NCBI GenBank assembly: GCA_934647235.1
Contig: CAKUFG010000004.1
Location: forward strand, 1 to 64,000
Length of the DNA stretch: 64,000 nucleotides
DNA from: an uncultured Clostridia bacterium
GTDB lineage: Bacteria; Bacillota; Clostridia; Christensenellales; Aristaeellaceae
Direction of reading: 5' to 3'
Position numbers and translations under genes: made by a program. The notes under the pieces are model-generated. The model did no database searches. It had not been told where the DNA came from and worked only from the letters and a program-made list of their open reading frames with translations. The first letter of the stretch is position 1. The number at the start of each line of letters is the position of its first letter. Shown piece after piece: positions 35,060-42,064 of the stretch.

Positions 35060-36814
35060 ATGCTTAATTTGAATAACGCCATCCGCCATCAGGCCGATAT
35101 CTGCGTGATCGGCGGCGGCATGTCCGGCATGATCGCCGCCATTTCCGCCGCGCGCCACGGGGCCAGGGTGGTGCTGATGCACGACCGTCCTGTGCTTGGC
35201 GGCAACGCCAGCAGCGAGATCCGCATGTGGATCCGCGGCGCGGCTGGCAAGGAAAACCGTGAGGCGGGGATCCTGCAGGAGCTCGAGCTGGAAAACATCT
35301 ACCGCAACCCCACCATGAACTATTCCATCTGGGACAGCGTGCTGCTGCAGGCCGTGACGGCGGAAAAGAACATCACCCTGCTGCTCAACTGCTCCTGTCT
35401 GGATTGCCAGACCGCAGGCAGCCGCATCACGTCCGTCACCGGCTGGCAGCTGAATACCTACGCCTTCCACACTGTGGAAGCGCAGCTCTTTCTGGATTGC
35501 TCGGGCGACAGCATCCTGGCCCCGCTGTGCGGCGCTGCGTACCGCGTGGGCCGCGAGGGGCAAAGCGATCTGGGCGAATCCGAGGCTCCCGCGCAGGCTG
35601 ACCGCAAAACAATGGGCAATTCCTGCCTGATCGAGGCCCGGCAGACCGATCATCCCTGCCCGTTCATTCCGCCCAAGTGGGCGAACGTTTACCCCGATGA
35701 CGCCAGCATGATGGACAAGAACCATGATTTCATCGGCACGGGCGTGAACTTCTGGTGGATTGAGCTGGGCGGCGAGCAGGATACCATTGCCGACACGCAA
35801 ACGCTGAACATGGAGCTGCTCAAAATCGCCTTTGGCGTGTGGGATCATATCAAAAACCGCGGCGATCACGGCGCGGATAACTGGGAGCTGGAATGGGTGG
35901 GCTTCCTGCCCGGCAAGCGCGAAAGCCGCCGCTACGAGGGCGACTATATGCTCACCCAGCAGGATCTGTCCACCGGCCGTCCCTTCCCCGATGTGGTGGC
36001 CTACGGCGGCTGGACGATGGACAATCACCTGCCTGCGGGCTTTTACGCGCCGGGCTACTCCTCGCACCATCTGCCCGTCAACGCGCCCTATCCTATCCCC
36101 TATCGCTGCCTGTACTCGCGCAATATCGATAACCTGATGTTCGCCGGGCGCAACATCAGCGCCTCGCACCTGGCCATGAGCTCCACGCGCGTGATGGCCA
36201 CCTGCTCGCTGATGGGCCAGGCTGCCGGCACCGCCGCCGCGCTGGCCGTGGAAAAGGCGTGCGATCCGCGCGGCATTTATCAGGATCATATGGCCGAGCT
36301 GCAGCGCCGCCTGATGGACGACGGCTGCTACCTGCCCGGCCTTACGCGCAGCCCCGTGCCGGTGCAGATCGATCTGCCGCCCGAGCAGCTGGCCATTCTG
36401 CAAAACGGCTGGGAGCGCCCGCATGCGGGCGTTGAAAACCGCATTCTGCTGCCCGCAGGCACGCGGCTGACCATCATCCTGCCCGCCCCCGCGCACCGTC
36501 AGGCGCTGCGGCTGGCGCTGGACCCTGATTTTTCGCGGGAGAGCATTTCCCCGCGTAAAAAGTATCAGGACTTTGCCATGCGCACGCATGTGTTTGCGGA
36601 CGATCCGCCGCTGCAGCTGCCCGCCCCGCTGCTGCGCGAGGCTGCCCTGATCTGCGAAATGCCGGACGGCCCCACGGTCATAAAGCTCCGCCCCCACCAG
36701 GCGCTGCTGCATATTCCCCTGCCGGAGGGCGCATCCCGCCTTACCCTGTGCCTGGAATCCGCCTGGGGCGGCGGCGATATCGGCCTGTATGGCTGCGAAA
36801 TCACAGACGCTTAA
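35060..36814 (+). CDS. FAD-dependent oxidoreductase, copy 3, with C-terminal extension
   Basis: A 584-residue flavoenzyme. It has VIGGGMSGMIAAISAARHGARVVLMHDRP, LGGNASSEIRMWIRGAAG, LFLDCSGDSILAPLCGA, a KRESRRYEGDYMLT segment equivalent to ETRRIEG in copies 1 and 2, and FAGRNISASHLAMSSTRVM with GQAAGTAAAL. Residues about 430-584 form an extra beta-rich domain (NGWERPHAGVENRILLPAG...) absent from copies 1 and 2. The chain has many Trp and His residues around the middle. It starts one base after the kinase stop and ends the operon before a strong terminator. The reaction is unknown. Confidence 0.88.
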   Translation: MLNLNNAIRHQADICVIGGGMSGMIAAISAARHGARVVLMHDRPVLGGNASSEIRMWIRGAAGKENREAGILQELELENIYRNPTMNYSIWDSVLLQAVTAEKNITLLLNCSCLDCQTAGSRITSVTGWQLNTYAFHTVEAQLFLDCSGDSILAPLCGAAYRVGREGQSDLGESEAPAQADRKTMGNSCLIEARQTDHPCPFIPPKWANVYPDDASMMDKNHDFIGTGVNFWWIELGGEQDTIADTQTLNMELLKIAFGVWDHIKNRGDHGADNWELEWVGFLPGKRESRRYEGDYMLTQQDLSTGRPFPDVVAYGGWTMDNHLPAGFYAPGYSSHHLPVNAPYPIPYRCLYSRNIDNLMFAGRNISASHLAMSSTRVMATCSLMGQAAGTAAALAVEKACDPRGIYQDHMAELQRRLMDDGCYLPGLTRSPVPVQIDLPPEQLAILQNGWERPHAGVENRILLPAGTRLTIILPAPAHRQALRLALDPDFSRESISPRKKYQDFAMRTHVFADDPPLQLPAPLLREAALICEMPDGPTVIKLRPHQALLHIPLPEGASRLTLCLESAWGGGDIGLYGCEITDA

Positions 36815-36824
36815 ACTGCAAACC

Positions 36825-36864
36825 AAAACGCCTGCAATCGGCATTCAGATTGCAGGCGTTTTTT
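36825..36864 (+). terminator. Strong bidirectional terminator ending the oxidoreductase locus
   Basis: AAAACGCCTGCAATC (36825-36839) pairs perfectly with GATTGCAGGCGTTTT (36848-36862) with an 8-base loop, and T continues to 36864. The A-rich left side makes it also serve the convergent minus-strand gene. Confidence 0.95.
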
Positions 36865-37736
36865 CACGCTTTCTTTTTGCTGATCGCTTCAATCGCCATC
36901 GAGGCCAGCAGCCCTGCGGCGCAGATCACGCCGCCCCAGAAAAGGCCGCCGGAGATATTCTGCCCCAGCGCCAGATCAATCGCAAGGCCGGTGAATATCT
37001 GCCCCAGGAAGGACAGCAGCGTCAGCCGGAAGGCAGCGATGCGCGGCACCGTGATATTGAGCAGCAGCACCACCGTTACGCCCAGCATGCCGCCGCACAG
37101 CATCCACGGCGCAGGCGCGGCAGAGGGCTTCAGCGCCGTGCCGCCCGCCAGCAGCCACAGCAGCAGGCAGCAGGGAAGGCCTGTTAAATGGTTGAAAAAC
37201 GAACCCGTCAGCGCGCTGGCCTTTTGCGACAGCCGTGCATTCACCGTGCGCGAAAACACATTGGTCACGCCGGCGGCAATGGATACGAGCACCGCCAGCG
37301 CCGCATCCGCAATGGACGCATCCAGCATCACCGCCACGCCGATCAGAGAAATGCCCATGCCGATCCAGGTGGATTTGGCCACGCCGCGCCGGGGCATGCC
37401 CAGCAAGCCCAGCCCGTCCATCAGCGCGGCGGTCATGGTTTGCCCCAGCAGGCCCAGCGCCGTCAGGCTGGTTACGCTGATGCGCCCAAAGGCGAAATTG
37501 TTAAAGAACGTGGTCAGCACGCCGATTACGCCGCCCAGATAGGCCCAGGCAGGGGCATACCGACGGGCGAATATCCTTTCCCGCCGGACCAGGCACAGTA
37601 TCAGCGCAAAGGCCGTGCCCACCGCGTGGATGACCACCGCAGCGGTGTACTCGCCCACGCAGGCCGTCAGCCCGCCGTTGATGGACACCATGATGGAAAT
37701 CACCGCGCCCGTCAGCAGCGCCAGCAGCATACTCAT
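36864..37736 (-). CDS. DMT-superfamily transporter, YdcZ (DUF606) type
   Basis: A 290-residue integral membrane protein with about ten hydrophobic segments in two related halves. MLLALLTGAVISIMVSINGGLTACVGEYTAAVVIHAVGTAFALI at the start of the first half and LGQIFTGLAIDL in the second resemble YdcZ-type proteins. Start ATG 37736 is preferred: GGGAG lies nine bases upstream, and the ATGs at 37742 and 37745 are too close to it. It is divergent from a Crp/Fnr regulator with a symmetric promoter region, so that regulator probably controls it. The substrate is unknown. Confidence 0.8.
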   Translation of the reverse strand: MSMLLALLTGAVISIMVSINGGLTACVGEYTAAVVIHAVGTAFALILCLVRRERIFARRYAPAWAYLGGVIGVLTTFFNNFAFGRISVTSLTALGLLGQTMTAALMDGLGLLGMPRRGVAKSTWIGMGISLIGVAVMLDASIADAALAVLVSIAAGVTNVFSRTVNARLSQKASALTGSFFNHLTGLPCCLLLWLLAGGTALKPSAAPAPWMLCGGMLGVTVVLLLNITVPRIAAFRLTLLSFLGQIFTGLAIDLALGQNISGGLFWGGVICAAGLLASMAIEAISKKKA

Positions 37737-37760
37737 CGTCATCATCTCCCGTACATGCCT

Positions 37761-37830
37761 ATTGTACGCCAGGCAGAGCCTGCTGCATATGACATTTGTC
37801 ATGGTATTTGCGGACAAATTGGTGTACAAT
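37761..37830. promoter_or_regulatory. Symmetric divergent promoter region with central dyad
   Basis: A TACAAT -10-like box occurs in each direction (minus 37761-37766; plus 37825-37830), both embedded in GTACAAT. Between them lies the perfect dyad ATGACA-TT-TGTCAT (37789-37802). Neither direction has a good -35 box, which fits activator-dependent or repressor-controlled promoters, most simply by the adjacent Crp/Fnr protein. Confidence 0.55.
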
Positions 37831-37851
37831 AGCAGCAAAGGGGGCATGCTG

Positions 37852-38520
37852 ATGCAGTCAATCGCCTTAACCGCCGCCGCGCGCGCGGCCCTGAGCCGCT
37901 ATGGTCTGGATGCGCGCACCCTGACCGGCTGCCGGGTGCAGCAGTATCAGCCGGGCGAAACCGTGCTGCGCCAGGGCGACGACGCGGCGTATTTTCATAT
38001 TGTGCTGGATGGCGCGGCCAAGGTGTGCGTCAACGCGCGCAACGGGCGGCATCTCATCCTGTGCTATTATGCCTCCAGCGGCGTGCTGGGCGATGTGGAA
38101 TTGATGCTGCCCAGCCCAAAAACCACCAACACCGTCATCGCCGTCAGCGCCTTTTCCTGCGCGGCGGTGCCGCTGCGTGAAAACCGGGATGCGCTGCTGG
38201 GCAATCTGGCCTTTATCAGCCGCATTGGGCAGGAGCTGGCGCAAAAGCTGCTGCGCAGCAGCGATGCGCACATGATCTCCGCCCTCTATACCAGCCGTGA
38301 GCGCCTGTGCGCCTACATCCTCACCACCCAGCGGGGCGGGGTTTTCCGCGAATACCTGACCGACGCGGCGCAGTCCGTGGGCGTCAGCTACCGGCAGGCG
38401 CAGCGCATTATGCAGTCGCTCTGCGCCCTTGGCGTGCTGCAGAAGGTTGATTCCGGCTTTCAGATTCTGGATATGCCGCAGCTGCAGGCGCTGTCCTGTC
38501 AGGGCGAAGCCACTGCCTGA
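37852..38520 (+). CDS. Crp/Fnr-family transcriptional regulator
   Basis: A 222-residue regulator. Residues about 15-125 are the cyclic-nucleotide-binding-like beta roll (VQQYQPGETVLRQGDDAAYFHIVLDGAAKV, SGVLGDVELML). The C-terminal winged HTH is YLTDAAQSVGVSYRQAQRIMQSLCALGVLQK. The FNR cysteine cluster at the N-terminus is absent, and the cAMP-binding Arg-Ser pair is not evident, so the signal is unknown. ATG 37852 is preferred over 37846 because the AAAGGGGG site is too near the first. It lies divergent from the YdcZ-type transporter. Confidence 0.88.
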   Translation: MQSIALTAAARAALSRYGLDARTLTGCRVQQYQPGETVLRQGDDAAYFHIVLDGAAKVCVNARNGRHLILCYYASSGVLGDVELMLPSPKTTNTVIAVSAFSCAAVPLRENRDALLGNLAFISRIGQELAQKLLRSSDAHMISALYTSRERLCAYILTTQRGGVFREYLTDAAQSVGVSYRQAQRIMQSLCALGVLQKVDSGFQILDMPQLQALSCQGEATA

Positions 38521-38540
38521 TTGTCGCCGCTTTCTCCATC

Positions 38541-38569
38541 TTGCGCTTTTCAAGCGGCTATGATATCAT
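38541..38569 (+). promoter_or_regulatory. Promoter of the metallophosphoesterase gene
   Basis: TTGCGC (38541-38546), 17-base spacer, TATCAT (38564-38569), directly after the Crp/Fnr gene. Confidence 0.6.
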
Positions 38570-38606
38570 ATGCCTGTCCAATGATAGGAAAGGAGCTGAT
38601 TCGCCT

Positions 38607-39476
38607 GTGAAAACGCCCGCAAAACGGCCCCATACGCCCTCGCGGCTGGGCGTCCTGATGGCCTCGCTGCGTCCCCGGCGCTGGCTGTATCCAATCTACG
38701 CGGCGCGCCAGCTGCGGCTGGAACGGCACGAAATCAGCTCCGCCCACGTCCCAAGATCGCTGAGCGGGCTGAAGCTGGCCTACGCCTCGGATATTCATTA
38801 CGGCGCGCTGCTGGATGCGGAGCGCGTAAACGATCTGGCGGCGCGTCTCAACGCCCTGGAAGCCGATATCATCCTGCTGGGCGGGGATTACGGCGAGGAT
38901 GCGGCCCACAGCCTGGAATTCTGGCGCATCGTGCCCGCGCTGCACGCGCGCCTGGCCGTGTGCGCGGTCATCGGCAATCATGACCGTGCGGATGGCGATA
39001 TCGACGCGCTGTGCGCCGCCATGCAGGCCAAGAACGTCACCCCGCTGGTTAACAGCGCGCTCACGCTGCGCAGCGGGGAGGATACCATCGCCCTGTGCGC
39101 CACGGACGATTGCTATTGGGGCGATCCGGACTATCAGGACGTGGCCGCCCAGGTACGAGACGCGGATTATGTGATTTACGCCCCCCATGCGCCCGACGCA
39201 TTGGAGGACGCTTACAATGTACAAAAGGACCCGTTTTTTGATCTGGCCCTGTGCGGGCATACGCACGGCGGGCAGGTGACGCTGCTGGGCTTTGCGCCCT
39301 ACACCGCCAGCCAGCGCGGGCTGCGCTATGGCAACCATTACCGCTCGGGCGAAATTGAGGAGCACGGCGTCACCGTGCTGGTTTCCAACGGCGTGGGCAC
39401 CACCTGGCTGCCGCTGCGGCTGGGCGCGCGGGCGCAGTATCACCTGATCACCCTCAGCCGCGCGCGGGCGCAATAA
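38607..39476 (+). CDS. Metallophosphoesterase (YkuE-like)
   Basis: A 289-residue calcineurin-like phosphoesterase. The metal-binding motifs are all present: YASDIHYG, LLGGDYGED, VIGNHDRADGD, and LALCGHTHGGQVTLLG, the last typical of YkuE-type membrane-associated enzymes acting on lipid or nucleotide phosphates. A basic N-terminus (KTPAKRPHTPSRLG) precedes a short hydrophobic patch but no clear signal peptide. The start is taken as GTG 38607 after AAAGGAG (spacing about 11). An ATG at 38541 overlaps the promoter. An EamA transporter follows 36 bases later in the same operon. Confidence 0.88.
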   Translation: MKTPAKRPHTPSRLGVLMASLRPRRWLYPIYAARQLRLERHEISSAHVPRSLSGLKLAYASDIHYGALLDAERVNDLAARLNALEADIILLGGDYGEDAAHSLEFWRIVPALHARLAVCAVIGNHDRADGDIDALCAAMQAKNVTPLVNSALTLRSGEDTIALCATDDCYWGDPDYQDVAAQVRDADYVIYAPHAPDALEDAYNVQKDPFFDLALCGHTHGGQVTLLGFAPYTASQRGLRYGNHYRSGEIEEHGVTVLVSNGVGTTWLPLRLGARAQYHLITLSRARAQ

Positions 39477-39512
39477 ACGGGCCTTCATCAACAAAAGGAG
39501 AGGAATATTACC

Positions 39513-40421
39513 ATGTGGTTCTGGTTTTCCCTGGCTGCCCTGCTGTGCTGGAGCGGCTCGGATCTGTTTTCTAAAATTGGCTGCCGCGAAAGCAGCGATA
39601 AAACCGCCTACCTGAAAATGGTCATGGCCGTGGGCATTGTGATGGGCCTGCACGCCTGCTACGAAATCTTCGTAAACGGCGTTGAAATCAACATGAGCAT
39701 CATCCTGACCTACCTGCCCGTATCGCTGCTCTACATCGTATCCATGGCCATTGGCTATATCGGCCTGCGCTATATTGAGCTGTCCATCTCCTCGCCCATC
39801 TGCAATTCCTCCGGCGCGCTGGTGGCCATCCTGACCCTCATCACGGCGGGCCTTGGCGATATGGGCGCGCTGCAGCTGCTTGCCATCGCGCTGGTAGCCG
39901 GGGGCGTAATCCTGCTGGGCGTGGTGGAAGCCACCGAGGACGACGAGCTGCGCGCCGCCCGTCAGGAAGCAGGCAACCGCAAATACGCCAAGTCCTTCCT
40001 GGCGCTGCTGCTGCCCATCCTTTACTGCGTAATCGATGCGGCGGGCACCTTTGCCGACAGCCTGGTGCTGGAAACCCTGGATGAAGGCTCCGCCAACGTG
40101 GCCTATGAGCTGACCTTCCTGGCCGCCGGTCTGATCGCGGGCGCGTATGTGCTGTTTGTCAAGCGCGAAAAGCTGACCCTGCGCAGCGAAGGCCCCAAGT
40201 ATCTGGGCGCTGTGTGCGAGACCATCGGCCAGTTCTTCTATATCTATGCTCTGGCGGACAAGGCCCACGTGGCCATGAGCGCGCCCATCATCGCCTCCTA
40301 CTGCGCGGTGTCAGTGCTGTGGAGCCGCCTGTTCCTCAAGGAAAAGCTGAGCTGGAAGCACTATGCGGCCATCGCCATCACGGTGGCGGGCATTGCGATT
40401 ATCGGCCTGTTGGATCCGTAA
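39513..40421 (+). CDS. EamA/DMT-superfamily transporter
   Basis: A 302-residue membrane protein with ten hydrophobic segments and the EamA duplication: WFWFSLAALLCWSGSDLFSK and ISSPICNSSGALVAILTLI in the first half, AHVAMSAPIIASYCAVSVLWSRLFLKEKLS in the second. A charged linker (EATEDDELRAARQEAGNRKYAKS) separates the halves. Start ATG 39513 has AAAGGAGAGG upstream. It is probably co-transcribed with the metallophosphoesterase. Substrate unknown. Confidence 0.88.
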   Translation: MWFWFSLAALLCWSGSDLFSKIGCRESSDKTAYLKMVMAVGIVMGLHACYEIFVNGVEINMSIILTYLPVSLLYIVSMAIGYIGLRYIELSISSPICNSSGALVAILTLITAGLGDMGALQLLAIALVAGGVILLGVVEATEDDELRAARQEAGNRKYAKSFLALLLPILYCVIDAAGTFADSLVLETLDEGSANVAYELTFLAAGLIAGAYVLFVKREKLTLRSEGPKYLGAVCETIGQFFYIYALADKAHVAMSAPIIASYCAVSVLWSRLFLKEKLSWKHYAAIAITVAGIAIIGLLDP

Positions 40422-40463
40422 AGAAACCGATAAAAGTCAGCTAAACTGTGCTTTTCACCAAGC

Positions 40464-40492
40464 AAAAGCCCCGTCACAGACGGGGCTTTTTT
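40464..40492 (+). terminator. Bidirectional terminator between the EamA gene and dapB
   Basis: AAAAGCCCCGTC (40464-40475) pairs perfectly with GACGGGGCTTTT (40479-40490), followed by TT. Its edge touches the dapB stop codon and the A-run gives a T-run on the other strand, so it serves both genes. Confidence 0.93.
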
Positions 40493-41112
40493 CATTTATT
40501 CTCCAACAAATCCTCCATGCCGTACAGCCCTGCCGGGCGGCCGATGATCCACCGAGCGGCGCGCAGTGCGCCATGGGCAAACACCGCGCGGCTTTCGGCG
40601 CAGTGTACGATGGTCAAATGCTCCTCGGGGCCGTAGAACCCCGCCTCATGCAGCCCGCGCACCGTGCCGCCGCGCACGGACAGGATGCCCTCCCGCGGCA
40701 GCGCCATGGCCTGTGCCAGCACGATCGCCGTGCCGCTGGGCGCATCCACTTTGCCCGCGTGATGCCGCTCGATCAGCGCGCCGTCCCAGCCCGGCAGGCT
40801 GCCTGCCGCCTGCGCCAGCAGCCGCGCCATCACCGCCGCGCCCAGGCTGAAATTGGCCGAGCGCAGGATGGGCACGCGCTGCGCCGCCGCGTGAATTTGC
40901 TGCTGCTGGGCAAGCGAATAGCCCGTCGTGCCGCTCACCAGCGGAATGCCGCGCGCCAGCACGGCGTTAAGCACCGCGTCCAGCGCATCCGGATGCGAAA
41001 AATCAATCGCCGCCTCCGCCTTTTCCCCCAGCGTAAAGCCGTATTGTGCCGCCAGCGCCGCCACCTCGCGCCCCATGCGGCCCTCCGCGCCGAATAACAG
41101 CAGCCCCCTCAT
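40492..41112 (-). CDS. dapB: 4-hydroxy-tetrahydrodipicolinate reductase (short form)
   Basis: Reduces 4-hydroxy-tetrahydrodipicolinate with NAD(P)H in lysine and diaminopimelate synthesis. The 206-residue chain has the Rossmann motif LLFGAEGRMGRE, VSGTTGYS, and the active-site signature ERHHAGKVDAPSGTA with the catalytic His and Lys. It ends HGALRAARWIIGRPAGLYGMEDLL. It is about 40-60 residues shorter than most DapB proteins; the missing part lies in the nucleotide-binding domain between strands 1 and 4, and all key residues remain. The start overlaps the dapA stop (ATGA), so the two are coupled. Confidence 0.93.
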   Translation of the reverse strand: MRGLLLFGAEGRMGREVAALAAQYGFTLGEKAEAAIDFSHPDALDAVLNAVLARGIPLVSGTTGYSLAQQQQIHAAAQRVPILRSANFSLGAAVMARLLAQAAGSLPGWDGALIERHHAGKVDAPSGTAIVLAQAMALPREGILSVRGGTVRGLHEAGFYGPEEHLTIVHCAESRAVFAHGALRAARWIIGRPAGLYGMEDLLENK

Positions 41113-41996
41113 GCGGGCAGCAGCCCATGCCGGGCCAGCAGGCTCTGCAATCTTTCGCGGCTGCCTGGCTGCAGGGGCACCAGCGGCAGGCGCACCTCGG
41201 CACGGCAAAGCCCCAGCAGCGACAGCGCGTACTTGACCGGGCTTGGGCTGACCTCGCAGAACAGCGCGTCCGTCAGCGCAGCCAAGTGGCGCTGCTGCGC
41301 GGCGGCGGACTGCTCGCAGCCCTTCTGCTGGGATTGGCACAGGATACGCACGGCCTCGGGACACAGGTTGGACAGCACCGAAATCACCCCGCACGCGCCC
41401 AGCCGCAGGGCGGGAGCCATCCACTGATCGCTGCCGCAATACACAGGCAGCGGGGTCAGGGCAGTCAGGCGCGCAAGCTGCCCCAGATCGTCCGCCGCCT
41501 CCTTCACGCCGATCATCCCCGGATGGTGCGCCAGCCTTTCGCAGGTTTCGGGCAGCATGTTCAGCCCCGTGCGCGCAGGCACGTTATAGAGCATCACCGG
41601 CAGCGCGCTTTCATCCGCAATGCGCGTAAAATAGGCATACAGCCCGGCCTGGGTGGTCTTGTTGTAATAGGGGGTCACGCACAGCTGCGCATCGGCCCCA
41701 TGATCGGCGGCAAAGCGCGCGCGGCGCAGGGTAACGCGCAGATTGTTGCTGCCCGTGCCCACGATCACCCGCACACGGCCCGCGATGCGCGTCAGCGCGT
41801 GGGCGGTCAGGCGCTCCCATTCCGCATCGCTGAGCGTGCTGGGCTCGCCCGTGGTGCCGGCAATCAGCAGCGCGTCAACCTTTGCGTTGATCTGCCGCTC
41901 CAGCAGCCCATCCAGGGCAGGATAATCAATCTGCCCGCCGCGAAACGGCGTGATCATCGCGGTGCATACGCCCGTAAACAGCGGCGTACCGGTCAT
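41109..41996 (-). CDS. dapA: 4-hydroxy-tetrahydrodipicolinate synthase
   Basis: Condenses pyruvate with aspartate semialdehyde, the first committed step to diaminopimelate and lysine. The 295-residue barrel has CTAMITPFRGGQIDY, AGTTGEPSTLSDAEWERL, VTPYYNKTTQAGLYAYF with the catalytic Tyr, YNVPARTGLNM, and GVKEA with the Schiff-base Lys near residue 160. Start ATG 41996 has AAAAGGAGGCG upstream. Only 21 bases separate it from the terminator of the upstream operon, so its promoter is either within that hairpin region or it is read through a leaky terminator. Confidence 0.96.
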   Translation of the reverse strand: MTGTPLFTGVCTAMITPFRGGQIDYPALDGLLERQINAKVDALLIAGTTGEPSTLSDAEWERLTAHALTRIAGRVRVIVGTGSNNLRVTLRRARFAADHGADAQLCVTPYYNKTTQAGLYAYFTRIADESALPVMLYNVPARTGLNMLPETCERLAHHPGMIGVKEAADDLGQLARLTALTPLPVYCGSDQWMAPALRLGACGVISVLSNLCPEAVRILCQSQQKGCEQSAAAQQRHLAALTDALFCEVSPSPVKYALSLLGLCRAEVRLPLVPLQPGSRERLQSLLARHGLLPA

Positions 41997-42017
41997 ATGA
42001 ACGCCTCCTTTTCATGC

Positions 42018-42050
42018 AAAAAGCCCTTGGGAGCAGTGTGTCCCAAGGGC
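42018..42050 (-). terminator. Terminator after the transglutaminase gene, upstream of dapA
   Basis: GCCCTTGGGA (42023-42032) pairs perfectly with TCCCAAGGGC (42041-42050), followed on the minus strand by TTTTT. It lies between the MoxR operon and dapA on the same strand. Confidence 0.9.
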
Positions 42051-42064
42051 GGCGATTGCATGCG

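Noticed and set aside
41997..42064. Lysine riboswitch ahead of dapA
   Set aside because: Only about 70 bases are available, mostly a simple terminator, far too short for the lysine aptamer.
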